Shown here: piece by piece, positions 36,061 to 48,500 of the stretch
Layout: each line of letters begins with the position of its first letter
Numbering within the stretch: the stretch's first letter is position 1
From: Nematostella vectensis
Lineage: Eukaryota > Cnidaria > Anthozoa > Actiniaria > Edwardsiidae
Assembly: GCF_932526225.1 (NCBI RefSeq)
Contig: NC_064045.1
Span: 3,449,998 to 3,513,997, forward strand
Direction of reading: 5' to 3'
DNA: 64,000 nucleotides
Translations under genes and position numbers: made by a program
Notes under the pieces: generated by a model
Database searches by the model: none
Told to the model about the DNA's origin: nothing
What the model saw: only the letters and a program-made list of their open reading frames with translations

Positions 36061-38980
36061 TGCATCCCCCTATATGTTTTAAAAATATAAAACATTGGTA
36101 ATGGTTGGGTCTAGGTTCGTGTACTCACTCGCGTAGAAAATATTCCTTTCCTTTCGGTAGTGCGCCGTTTGAGCTCTATATACACACATTCTATGTTGTA
36201 CTAGAAAGCAATACCAATTCAGAACCATTGATTACAGAAAATCTAAAGTATTTTACTTCGAAAAAGCGTTTCAGTGTTAGGTCTTATTAAAAAAAACTAC
36301 CAATGATTTGACAGAAAAAGGAAGATGTCCACCATCTTAAACTGCCGTCTTTTGTCAAGCTGCCCGTGTTATGTCATATTCCCTTTTTATAAGAGACATC
36401 GCCCAAGGGCTTACTCCAGAGCGCGTTGATGACCTTCCGTACCCGCTATTTGTCCACTACTTTAAAAGCATAACCCTCAGTGGGGAACTTAAACTCCAAA
36501 TAATATAATGGACAATCCCTCCTCCAAATTTCGAGAAGGCATTTGTTCACAGCGAGATGAGTCCAGATGAAGTAATTAGTATATAAAGAATAATTCATGA
36601 AAAGAAAAAAAACTTCCGACATGACAAACTGCACGTAAGCTGACTTGAACATTTTAAATCTAGATCTGGGTGGTTGAATAATAGCGACGTAGCCAGGATT
36701 TGTAACAGGAGGGGGGGCAAAAAGGCCCTTTCAAGGCGTTGTCTCCTGTATTTTAGATAATGACTCATACATTTACTGTATTTTTGGCTGCTAGAAGGGG
36801 AGGGGGGCTAGACCACCCCCTGGCTACGCCTCTGAATAAGAAGGATATGAGAGCAGGACTAGGGTGAGAAGGGTTAGAAAGTGGACTGGGTTACCGTTTG
36901 GTTCTTTTTAAGTAAAATCCTGGTCTTAGTTAACAGTTTAAAAACTGTTAACTAAGGTGTAAAAACCTGGGGCTTTATAGTGGACACTGCCTTCTCGGGT
37001 GTAAGGGCGTTAAGCCATCTCTTACTTCATGACCCCGAATTAAGGGGCCGTTGTACCAGGCTCAGTTTCCCGCCGTAATTGGTTTCGGTGCGCCCAGTGA
37101 AAGAGCCGCGCGCGGCGTAACCATGGAAACCGAGCCCAATAAGTATTGCTACCTTCAGTGACAATGCATTGTAGCAATACTTTTTATCTCATTCAATTTA
37201 TCTGAAATGCTTAAAAAACAACCCCCGCCCCAATCACAGATAATATAGACAACAGAACACATTCAACATTGACAACAAAGCTCAATTTAGATTGCCTTGC
37301 CTTTTCTGAACAAATTTAGAATACTTTGAACTCACTAGGTCGACAATTTGCTAGATTATCCGAATCAATTAAGAACTTTTGGACATTTAGTCCATTAAGG
37401 ACCTTTCCTGACTGTCGGGCATATAGCCACTGCGTTTGTATTTATTTTGTTTTTAGCTGTTTTAGTCAGTATTTTATCCCGGGGATTTCGAAAACTATAC
37501 GCGAGAGAAAATGTTTTTCATTCCTTTGAAATTGTTATCTGGTGATCCACTTCAGCTGAAGATGTTTCAAAACATATCAATGACATCCTTCGAGAAAAAA
37601 AATGAAATAAGGCTTATAAATGGGATACTTCTCGGGGATGGGAAATAGTATAGTAAAATGAAGTAAGTGTATCCTTGTATATTCTAATTGTGTGATTTCC
37701 TAAAATACGAAGTTTTGTGGTTTATAATGAGGTAATCGGTTGATCTGATAGAGCGATAGAAATATTCTCATGTTTTCTCTAAAATTCACATGGATGTGTA
37801 CTTGTATATCTTTTTCCAACGCAACAGTCCTTCTTATCAAGTAATTTATTTTCTTACGAAGATTTAAGATCCGTCTTTTTCTTTTCGTTTCACTAAAATT
37901 AGATTCTATATTTAGACTCCATCCATAGTTAAACATTTTTAAACCCAATGATTACGGAAAGTAAGAATAAATTAGTATTGGAGTTGACACTCGAAATAGA
38001 ATCTCTTCCGTTTTTTGCTCATGAAATGATTGACTGACCGTCAATTGTAGTTTTTTCTTTCTTTCATTAATCAATGTTTTCACTTTACTAAACGAGTCAC
38101 GCGAAAACGAAAAGAAGTTTACCTTGAAAAGACAAGTAATTGATCAATAAAATAGATTCTCCGGTTTGTACATTGTGTTGTAAATTCTCCCAATTTCCAT
38201 TTGAACTCTATATCTAATATTCTGACAAAATTGCTCGTTATCAAAGAAATCTATTCATTATTTTCGGTTGTTTGATTATACCTTTAAAACGACTCACCTT
38301 GAATGATCTTAAATGCCTTCTGGACTCTAAGAGAAATTAGTGTGAAACGCGTTGGGCTGGAATACCAACACACATACTACCTTTCTTTCTCACAATCCAC
38401 CCACACAGTACCCACGTGATCAACAAGTTACTCCACGTGACCACCTTTTTTCCTCTGCGAAAAAAATCGACCTCTGACCTCGCGGTGTTCAGGCTTATTT
38501 CCAAGACTTGGTGGCAGTAGTGGGAATAGTCGAGACTGCATCCCCTCGCTTAGGAGTTGAACTATAAAGCGATAGGACTCCGTTACTGATCTCCAGGACG
38601 TATGCGGCGTAGAGCCGGTAATTTGCTTCTAATAGAATCCCTTATTCAAGATTTATGACAGTAATTAGTGGGAAGGCATCAGTCAGCATGGCTTTAGAAC
38701 AACCATTACCGCCGGAGCGAGAGCATAGTAAACAAAAAAACCCCATAGTGCGCCGAGAGTGCATAAAAACCGCTTCAACAAACCAAAAACATACGAGTGC
38801 GCAAAGCGCCGCGTGAGATCTCATTCTGACTAGTACTAATAAGCGGTATGACTTTGAAATTCTTAACAGTTTTAAAGGCTTTCCGTTAATTTCCATCTGA
38901 AATTAATAACAACCCTGGTCCGTGAAGAATAATGTTTGATATATTAACATTTAAGCAAATTGCTAAAAAAATGTTAGCGA
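36061..38980. other. Intergenic, no gene recognised
   Basis: Contains a small TIR element (36,686-36,832) and otherwise AT-rich DNA with short open frames only. Confidence 0.5.
36686..36832. mobile_element. Small TIR element with G-rich interior
   Basis: The ends gacgtagccagga and cctggctacgcctc are inverted copies of each other. The interior has G-runs and C-runs. About 147 bp, non-coding. Related G/C-run repeats with 'tacgccccttaaaagc' type ends occur near 62,080-62,230. Confidence 0.5.
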
Positions 38981-38984
38981 TCGA

Positions 38985-39135
38985 GAGTCGGCTCTAGTCG
39001 GAGGTGCATCGGCTCTATTCGGAACTATTCTAGAGTCACTCGGCACTGTTCGGGTATGACTCGGCACTATTTGGGTATGACTCGGCACTATTCGGGTATG
39101 AATCGGAACTATTCGGGTATGACTCGGTACTATTC
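38985..39135 (+). repeat. 21-bp minisatellite, first array
   Basis: Units gggtatgactcggcactatt and variants follow an introductory block (gagtcggctctagtcggagg) that also introduces the second array at 39,565. Confidence 0.85.
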
Positions 39136-39564
39136 AAATTGCGTCGGGGTGTTTTGGTATTGCTCGCAATTTTGTAAATTAAAATAATAAAAGCAGCCGA
39201 TACTATTCCTCTATTCACTGAGTATTTAGAAGTGAGACTGCTTAGTAGTTTGTTTATTCGGGGTGCTATATATGACAAATTCAAACGCCATGTCATCCAA
39301 AATAGACAAAACATGCTAACATCAGTAAGGAACCGTTATTAAAAAGTTGTTTTAAAAACTAATTAATTAGAGTAACACACATTGTTGTTAAAAACAAGTC
39401 GAATGATACCACAGGAAACCAAAGGCATGGGATAATATATTGGCGAAAGATAAACGAAATACGCTAGTCAGCATAATTAAGAACAAAAGATACCGCGGAG
39501 CGAGAAAACAATCTTACTGTGTAGAATTGCGTCGTGATGTTCGGGATAACCAAGGGAAATGATT

Positions 39565-40100
39565 GAATGTCGGCTCTATTCGGAAGTGTATCGGCTTTAT
39601 TCAGGACTATTCTGGGGTGACGGTTATGACTCGGAACTATTCGGTAATGACTTGGTACTATTTGGTGACTCGGAACTATTCGGGTATGACTCTGAACTAT
39701 TTGGGTATGACTTGGAACTATTCGTGTATGACTCGGAACTATTCGGGTATGACTCGGAACTATTCGGTAATGACTTGGTGACTCGGAACTATTCGGGGAT
39801 GACTCGGAACTATTCGGGTATGACTTGGAACTATTCGGGTATGATTCGGAACTATCCGGGTATGACTTGGAACTATTCGGGTATGACTCGGAACTATTCG
39901 GGTATGACTTGGAACTATTCGGGTATGACTCGGAACTATTCGGGTATGACTTTGTACCATTCGGGTATGACTCGGAACTATCCGGGTATGACTTGGAACT
40001 ATTCGGGTATGACTCGGAACTATTCGGGTATGACTTGGAACTATTCGGGTATGACTCGGAACTATTCGGGTATGACTTTGTACCATTCGGGTATGACTTT
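39565..40100 (+). repeat. 21-bp minisatellite, second array, about 22 copies
   Basis: Unit gggtatgactcggaactatt plus c, alternating with a cttggaac variant in a fairly regular pattern and occasional higher-order repeats (the ttgtaccattcgg variant appears twice, about 126 bp apart). The multiple-of-three unit keeps frames open on both strands (up to 185 codons), but these are repeat products. Confidence 0.9.
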
Positions 40101-42522
40101 TTGTTTCAAAGCTTAGACAAGCTGTTTTAAAGCTAAATGCAACGCATATACAAAACAGGCAAAGAACCGCTTTACGACGTCTATAACAAAGTGCTCTAAA
40201 CCACACTTTCCCTTATAATTGACGGAAAAACATGACTTGACGTTTCCAATAAGCTCATTTCACATCGAATAAGGCGGAATATTCCCCTAAGTACTTAGTG
40301 AGTAATATCAAACAAAATATCAAATGCGACTTTTGTAAAGTGACATTGAAATTTGAGCTTTTCGTTCCTGAATTCATACGTAGCGCAAGGATGACAAGGA
40401 AAAAATATCTTAAATTGCCAAAATCCAAAATGTGAATTTCAGCCTCACGTTATTTGTGTTTTGAAAAGGGAAAATCAGTCTGGAATACAAGAAACTGATG
40501 GCCATTGTGAGAAATCGTCCTTCTCCATTTCTTCAAGTGCGCATGTTCAGGGTTTTTCAGTCATGTCCTTATAATTAGGATTGCTCTTACACGAGCCTAC
40601 GTGTTGTTTATTTGGTACGCTTTGAATATTTGTTATTAGAGACATTAAGCAAGCTGGGCTTAATAGGAGTTGCGATAACACTATATTAAGTGTTCATAAT
40701 GCGTCGAGATGAAAAGTAAAAAATAGACAAAACATGCTTAACAATGCTAGGAAACCGTTATTAAGAACTTATTAAAACATCACAGGGCTTGTAATATCGT
40801 GTTGCATTTTTAACACAAATTTCCACATATATTCCCTTATAGAATCACTGATAGCTTGAGCTACCTGTGAACAGAACCCATAATTTTAGTTGAAATCAAA
40901 GCCCCCCCCCCCCCCACCTCCCTCAGGCTCGGAAGTGAGCTGAATGGTTCCAGGCAGGTCTGGTGTAAACTTGCGACTTTCGCGTGCAGCCCATAAATTA
41001 CGACGTACACAAGGTCTTCTAAAACTGCATATTTCATTCATCTATGGATCAGTTATAATATATATATACTATATATAGTGCGACGCGTGCTACCGTGGCC
41101 AACAAGACGACAAGAGAGAATCAGCATACGACATTCACTATTTTGATTGTAACGAACTTCATAAGAAGGATGATTCCGCCGCGCTTTGGTGTATACACAG
41201 CCATGTCAATCAGGTATAACATTTGTTTGCTTATTGGCTTCATAAAGCTGTCAAGGTGTTCACGGTAGCGCGCGTCGTATTATATAGTACGTTTCTCACA
41301 TCCTTATTGGCTTACTTCACAAAGCTGTCAAGATGTTCACGGTAGCGCGCGTCGTATCATATAGTACGTTTCTCACATCCTTATTGGCTTACTTCACAAA
41401 GCTTTCAAGGTGTTCACGGTAGCGCGCGTCGTATCATATGGTACGTTTCTCACATCCTTATTGCGCTTACTTCACAAAGCTATCAAGGTGTTCACAGTAG
41501 CGCGTCGCATCATATAGTACGTTTCTTGTACCCTTATTGGTGGCAATGGTAGCGCGCGTCACACTGTAAACTTACAGCTATTAAATTTTCTGAGAAGTAG
41601 ACGAATGAAACGGCCTCGCTCGTTGGCGAATGACTTGAGCATTCCTGGCGAGGCTAGCACGGGTAGTACGGGCGAGGCTAGTACGTTTTAAGAACATCCT
41701 ACGGCAGAATTCCGATTACTAAGGACAATGGTTGGACTGCTTTGGTAATTGACCAAAGAGCAATACTTATGGAATTTTATACGTTTCCTGTGGAATTGAG
41801 GGGTCCAATAGTAGTTCAATCTAATTCGATAAAAATAAACCCTCATATATTTGGCGTGGCAGTGCCCGAAAATAGATAACAATCTATGGGTTTTATCAGC
41901 AAATATCATGTTTAAACCGTTTAATACGTTTTCCGTGTTTCCCCTATTACCGCCTCTCCAGCAAGCACTTGACTCGGAAATCAAGCTGTAAAGAGTTATA
42001 CTGCCCCCCCCCCCCCCCTTTCCCTACCCAGGGTGACTTGACACTTTAAATCGAATGATTACGATATTCTGAACTTCTTCTGTCTGATTTACAAGCGCTG
42101 ATTTGCCGTATTTTTTTTTTTCAATTCGGTTTTTTTTCCAAAACCTATCGCTACTCAACAGATGTTTAGTGTCGGGCCAGATTTTTCTCAGACCAAAACA
42201 GATACCCGCCAAATCGCAGCTTGTGAATGTTCTTGGCTGACAAATCCATCAGACAAATCGGTGAATGTAAATCCACCTTGATGCACAGCCGACGAACTTG
42301 CCCAATTACAGCGCGACCAAGAAAACCGTGAACACCGGAAATATGTATGGAATGTTTGTTCTGACCAATCACTCGCGAGATATTCAAACAGTCAACTAGA
42401 AACAAGTCTCAATATGTCTCAGTGTCTAAATTCTCGCGTCTGATTCACATTTCACACATATTTTAGGTGTTCACGGTTTTTCTGGTTGCGCTGTAATATT
42501 TCGATTGCGTCGCCCAGAGAAT
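40101..42522. other. Region downstream of GGA, no other gene recognised
   Basis: Contains a ~77-bp tandem array (41,233-41,560), C-runs at 40,901-40,915 and about 42,003-42,017, and probably the GGA 3' UTR at its right end. I did not find a clear AATAAA for GGA. Confidence 0.45.
41233..41560 (+). repeat. ~77-bp tandem repeat, about 4 copies
   Basis: Unit includes cacaaagctgtcaaggtgtt, cacggtagcgcgcgtcgtat, catatagtacgtttctcaca and tccttattggctt. The fourth copy is diverged and a fragment (ggtagcgcgcgtc) follows to about 41,563. Confidence 0.9.
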
Positions 42523-45500
42523 TCAGGAGAGCGGAAAATTATCGACTTCGCCCGTCTCCACTGCCGTTGCACCATCTACCTCGTACATGACTTTGAACTT
42601 TAAACGCACCTTTTCCTGTGAATGAGAAAAGTCAATTAAAGAAGGCCAATCACGGCGCCATTTTATACTCCCGCTCAAGGGCCAGTCACACAAATCATCC
42701 ATTTGCATCGGCTAATTCAAGCAAGCAACCAAGATATTCTCAATCAAATATCGTCAATAACGTATCAGACTTCATTCGTAGATTGTTATTTTGAAGTAAC
42801 TTGCGAATAAACCGCTGTATTTTACACTAACAAAGGAGTGGGTGATTGTCATTCCTTAAAGTCAAGATTACTTCGCCAAAGTAAAATCACAAGAAAGCAA
42901 ATAGGTGAGCAAGGTGATCGATTGTGTGTCGTTCCTTTGTCGGATTGGCTATGAGCATCAATTTTAATGATCTATTATCCATCGTACCTTTGACAGATTG
43001 CCTTTAGGCATGATCGATAGTGTGTCTTATTTTTGACGGATTGGCTATGCATGGCATGTGTGATCAATGTGTCGTACCTTTGTCGGATCAGCTATAAGCA
43101 TGTACCGTGTGATCGACTATGTGTCGTACCTTTGTCGGATTAGCAATAAGCATGAACCGTGTTATCGACTTTGTGTCGTACCTTTGTCGGATTAGCTATA
43201 AGCATGAACCGTGTGATCGATTATGTGTCGTACCTTTGTCGGATTGGCTATAAGCATGAACCATGTGATCGATTATGTGTCGTACCTTTGTCGGATTGGC
43301 TATAAGCATGAACCGTGGATCGATTATGTGTCGTACCTTTGTCGGATTGGCTATAAGCATGACTTGCGTGATTGCTGACGCGGGAAGGATTGGGTTGTAG
43401 GGCGGTAAGTCGGATCCGGACGGTGGCTGGAGCTTCACTCGCATCGACTGAAACACACAAGCACCAAGTTAACAACACGTACACATTGTGTTCGGCATAC
43501 ATACACACGGAGTTCGGCATACGTACAGCAAACACTATGTTTAAAGTGTATAGATAGATCTGTCTTTAGGGAAACATGAGTATCGTACATGAGACTAAAT
43601 ACTGGTGTCGAATGGTGTCGAATGTGCCGAGCTGTGCCGAGTCTTAGCCGAGGAGAGATTGAGTTTGTACTGACGAGAGACCTAGTTTGTGCCTAAAGTG
43701 TACCGGGCTCAAGCGGATCCAGTGAAATTAGAGTGTACACACTCAAAAAAGAACCTGAAAAGGGGATGAAAAATCCACCCTCTGGATCCGTCCATGCGAG
43801 TATAATTTTCGGTATTGAATCCTTCAATAGCAGCCCAAAAGTCACACACGAGAAAACAAGTAGAAACGAGGAGATATTCAGCATTGGACAAGGGGGTGGG
43901 GGGGGGGAGGGCGAGTATGTTCCATCCTCGGAAACCCAGGGGTATTTTCCTCTAACGTTTCACTCGCGAGAAACTGGGGAACAGTAAGGAACGAACTTGG
44001 CAAAAAAGCCGTCACGGCGCCTGGGTCCCTTCCCTGCTAGCAGAGGCCTCGTTTCTCTGTATTTCGCTGGGCTGGAGTTCGCGAGGAAAAGATACCTCTG
44101 CCATGGGTCGCAAGTTCGTTTGATCAAACCGCCGTCCACGATCGTGGACGGGAGATCCAGAGTGCATGCTCCGTTCATTAATTACTGGCCACTATTTGAG
44201 CCCACAATGACTAGCGCATGCATGAAACGTATATCCGCTGCGGGATAATAAGCCCGCACTCGAAACGGCGTCCTCCGTAGAAATATCACGCGACGAATTA
44301 TAAAAGAAGCCATTCAATGCCTTATCTTTATTCAGAATTTTCTCTCTAACGAGTCAATCTTCCGTTTACAGCTTTTGCATATTCTTCTGGAAATAGCTGA
44401 TCTAAGTTTACCAAAAAGTTTTGTAACATTTTCTTCGAGTCGAACTGTGCGATATTTACTCGCCTGCCCAGATGTCTTGAAATGAATCCCACAAACAAGA
44501 CAAAACTCGTCTTTGCTGCGTTTGCTGTTCAATCATTTTAGTGACGTTTTAGTGATTGAAATTGAACAGTTGTTTTCTTTTTTCGAAGAGGAGAACTAAC
44601 CGGAGTTTGATTCATGATTTCCGACTAAACCCATGCAAAGCATATTAGCACATTGACAGCTTTCGCGCGATGGTACGGGTTTTGGCACGTCGGTCGCTTA
44701 TTAACGCTCACGCATGCGCAACAAAAACAGTTTCGACCCATGGCAGAGGTCTCTTTTCCTCGCGAACGCCAGCACAGCGAAATACAGAGAAAAGAGGCCT
44801 CTGCTAGCAGGGAACTGGGTCCATTGGGGATTAAACATGTCTAAAGCTGTAATCGATCAATCTTTTTGTAAAACCCCTTTAGGACCAAAAGCTGTTCTGG
44901 CTTCAATGAAGACGCTCTAAACGTGTATTTTAACGCTGAAAGGATGTCGGGGATTGGCCGTTCAAAAATAAGAAGTTGTTCACGCTAGACGCCATATTTG
45001 ATCTCTAGCCAACACAGAGCAGTTAGGTAAATTTTTGATGCATTGTTGGTAAAGCGCGCCTGTGATTGGTCGACCTTGGGAGGTCGATCAATCACAGCTC
45101 ATCATAGGCCTAGATTTTTTTGGCCAAGTTCGTTCCTTACTGTTCCTCAGGGGTTATTTTTCTCGCGAGTGAAACGTTAGAGGGAAATACCCCTGGGTTT
45201 CCGAGGATGAGTATGTTCAAGGCGTGAACCAGAGAGATCAAGTGCGTGCTGATCTGAGGCGATGGCAATCGTGAGACGAGGGTTTGACGAGGGGATACCG
45301 AGTGAGGGCCAAGACGATGCCGAGTGTATTAAACAAGGTGTGACGATTGCCGATCTGAGTTGAGTTGCCGAGCGTGAGCCGAGAAGATGCCGAATGTGCG
45401 CCGAGTGAGTTATTCCTGTACCTTTGGCACCGCTGCCTGCACGACAAAGCCTTTCACAGCGGACTTGAGGCTACTAGTGGTGGAGATCACCACAATAATC

Positions 45501-48500
45501 ACATCCGAACGGCTCAGATCCGTCGTCGTCTGGAAATAAAAGGGAATTTAAGCAACGACGACGACAATTGAGAATTGGATTGAGAATCCAATAACCGCAC
45601 GGGAAAATGCGGTGTGGTTTCTTAAGCCTTGATCAAACGGAGGCAGAGTTGATGAGAGTCGATGAGAGTTCAACTTTTGCGAACAAACGGCGAAAGCTCT
45701 CATCAGCTAAGTTAAAGGTGCGCGAGTGTGCACCATCAAAAAAAATACGAGTTGGACTCTCATCAACTCTGGTCTCTGTTAAATCGAGGCGTAACTTACT
45801 CCATGGGGACCAAGGGCGCTAAGTGCTCATTTTTCTTTTCTTTTCTTATATTATTGATTATTATTATTTTTTTGTTTGGGGGGGGGGGGGGGGGGGCAGC
45901 GCGGAAACGAGGCAGTATGCGTTATTTACCACTAACCTTGGCGAAATGGAAGATCATCCGAATACCTTTTTTGTCTAAGACAGTCAGCGGTGCGTGGTCT
46001 CCTGTAAGACAAATGAGAAACGGATAAAAAAAGACAAAATCTCCGATAAAAAGTACCGATAAATTGACATTTTCTTTACGCTCTCGTTGACTGCAGACTC
46101 TATCCTTTAAGGGATAAAATCAAAAAGCCCAAACTGTCGCGATCTCGTACCAGAACAATGAATACAATACACCAAAAACTGGAAATCGACTCTGCCAAAT
46201 TTTCGTCTTTAATAAGACTTCTTTAATAAGACGTCTTTAATAAGAGTCTGCCCTGAAGAAGTCTTATTAAAGACGAAAATTTGGCAGAGTCGATTTCCAG
46301 TTTTTGCTTTAAGGGATAAGGTTGACTTGTACTCAATACTTACTGAAGTATTGAAAAACTCCGTCTAAGGGCTTAACGCTCGAAACGTCATTGAACCATG
46401 GCACATTGCTAACCTACCTGGCAGAACTGAATCGAGTGGGACAAAGACATTGTCCAGCCCGACTGGCTCCCCAGCAACTTGCATCTGTGGGATGGCCAGG
46501 TCTGCCCCATTAGTCATAGGTGCAGGGGGTGCATGGGTGGGCGCGGCGGGAGTTGGGGTAGGTGCTTGGGTGGGGGCAGATGGGACGGGGTCAAGCCCAA
46601 GGTCCAGAAGTGCCCCGTCACTGCTTGGAGGGGGCGTGGCTGAGGCAGGAGGGAGAGGTAAGACAACCTGCTTATGCTTCTGTTGTTGTTTCTGGTTCTG
46701 TAGGAACTCTTGCCCTAGAAGGTCTAGAGAGGTTGTGGGCGTTTTCAGTGCTTCTGTGCCACGTTTGTTTGGTGGTGGAGTGGGTCGGCTTGCTGGGGAC
46801 TGGTTGATACTGAAACAGGGAAAGAAAGAACAAGGTGAAACTTAGTCTAAGTTAACAGAATCGCAATGACACGTTTGCTAAATGATGGGGGCCCTGTGGA
46901 ATTCTAGCGTGACAAAGCCCTGGCGGGTAAGTGTTTGTTTATGGCCGTCTTAAGCATTTTTTAATCTCTCTTCTCGCTTTCCGATATAGCTCAAATTTAA
47001 ACAGTTGGGTATGAAAGAAAGTGCTTGAAATGCAGTAATTTGGTAAGAAAACATGCTGCAAAGATTTGTAAGATGGCTGTAAACAAACTAGAACTTGCTT
47101 TTGCACTCAAATTCTGTCAGCTGGTAAAACGCCTCACTGGAATAAAGTCTTAAGTTTTAAAGAAAATGACAATAATTCTCGTCAACACAAGGTCTGTAAT
47201 TAAAGTTGAGTTTTTATGACTAGCGTATAGTTTTGATCTCAAAATTGACAGCACTGCATTCTCCATTCTCTAGTATGGTCTTGTTGTAGCAGTTTTATCA
47301 TTTTTGAACCCTTAAGCCTTTGTTTGCTCTATTTATATGCGTTGTAATCCAATCTTCTTATTCATTTCTTTAATGTGACGTGGCATAAAGGAAAAACATC
47401 TCTTAAATATGCAGTGATATGAAAAATATGTACCAACTGCAAACAGGCTGATTTAGGCAGCATGATTTTGTTGTATTCGACATTATGTTTTAGCCCTGAA
47501 TTACACACTGTGACTTTCGTAGTCGAGCATCGTAGCATAGTGGAAGGCTAATTTACACTCTACGACTTAGTTGTAGAAGTCTTGCATACAACTAAATTGG
47601 CTGTCTAAATCAGACTTTAAAATAACATACCCTGAAGGTTGTACTGGCGCCACACCTCGTGGCCCTAAGTGTCCCATTCCTATAGGGACATTTTGCTGCA
47701 TGAGTCCGGGTACCTGGGGCATCCTCATGTCAGGACCATATCCTCTAGGGGTCTGGTACATACCACCAGGATATGCCCCTCCCCCTGACATTTGGTGAGG
47801 CATGGACGACACTGGGCGGACCATCCCGACGGTGGAGGTGGCTTGGGAATAAGATGGTAGGGAGTAGCCAGGAAAATTCCAGGAATTTTGAGAGGTGTTC
47901 TGTAATGAGATACCAAGTCATTTGAATTTTGTCACAGACTTATATAGCGCAACCCAACATGAAAAAGAAAAAAAAAATCCAATATTTGACAAACCTTCAA
48001 AAAGATATGACAACATTTCTGAAACCTGAATACATCAAAGGTACTAATAATGTCCTTAAACTTCCAAAAAAACTTATGTACTGTACCCTATTTACTCATG
48101 TTTATGCTAATTTACCTGGCTTACTGATGATGGAAGTCCTTGGGAAGTAGCCATTGTCTGAGCTGGTGCATCTTGTAACCCTACAATGGCAGATATCTAT
48201 CAATGATGCGCTGAGTGGTACATAAGCAGAGGAGCAGTGTGTTTTAGGCTAAGCAACCACATGAATCGGGGGACCAGTACTACCGAGATTTTGGTACAAA
48301 GAATTCTTGTTGAAGGGATTCAAAACTGACACTAGAAATACCTTAATGGGCATCATATATCATACATGTAAAAGGTGGGGTTTTTTGTTGTTGAAAAATC
48401 CTAAAAGAACTCTTTATTTTGGACCATAAAAGGTATTCTTATACCTACCGTAAGCCTTAAGGGGTGCCCCTTTCAAGCAACTACATCATTTAAGTATGTC

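Noticed and set aside
35243-36101. Long overlapping open frames (up to 279 codons) with CTRTPLSPT-like repeats
   Set aside because: They exist in several frames on both strands over a 26-27-bp minisatellite; unit length alone explains the lack of stops.
39559-40206. 148-185-codon frames rich in SHTRIVP or NYSGMTR repeats
   Set aside because: Open only because the minisatellite unit is 21 bp; no start, splice or composition evidence for a real protein.
46250-46305. Hammerhead-ribozyme-like core (ctgaaga, a gtctt-attaa-agac stem, gaaa)
   Set aside because: There is an extra base between the core and stem II and no plausible stem III with a cleavage triplet; the similarity comes with the inverted repeat and is not enough to call a ribozyme.
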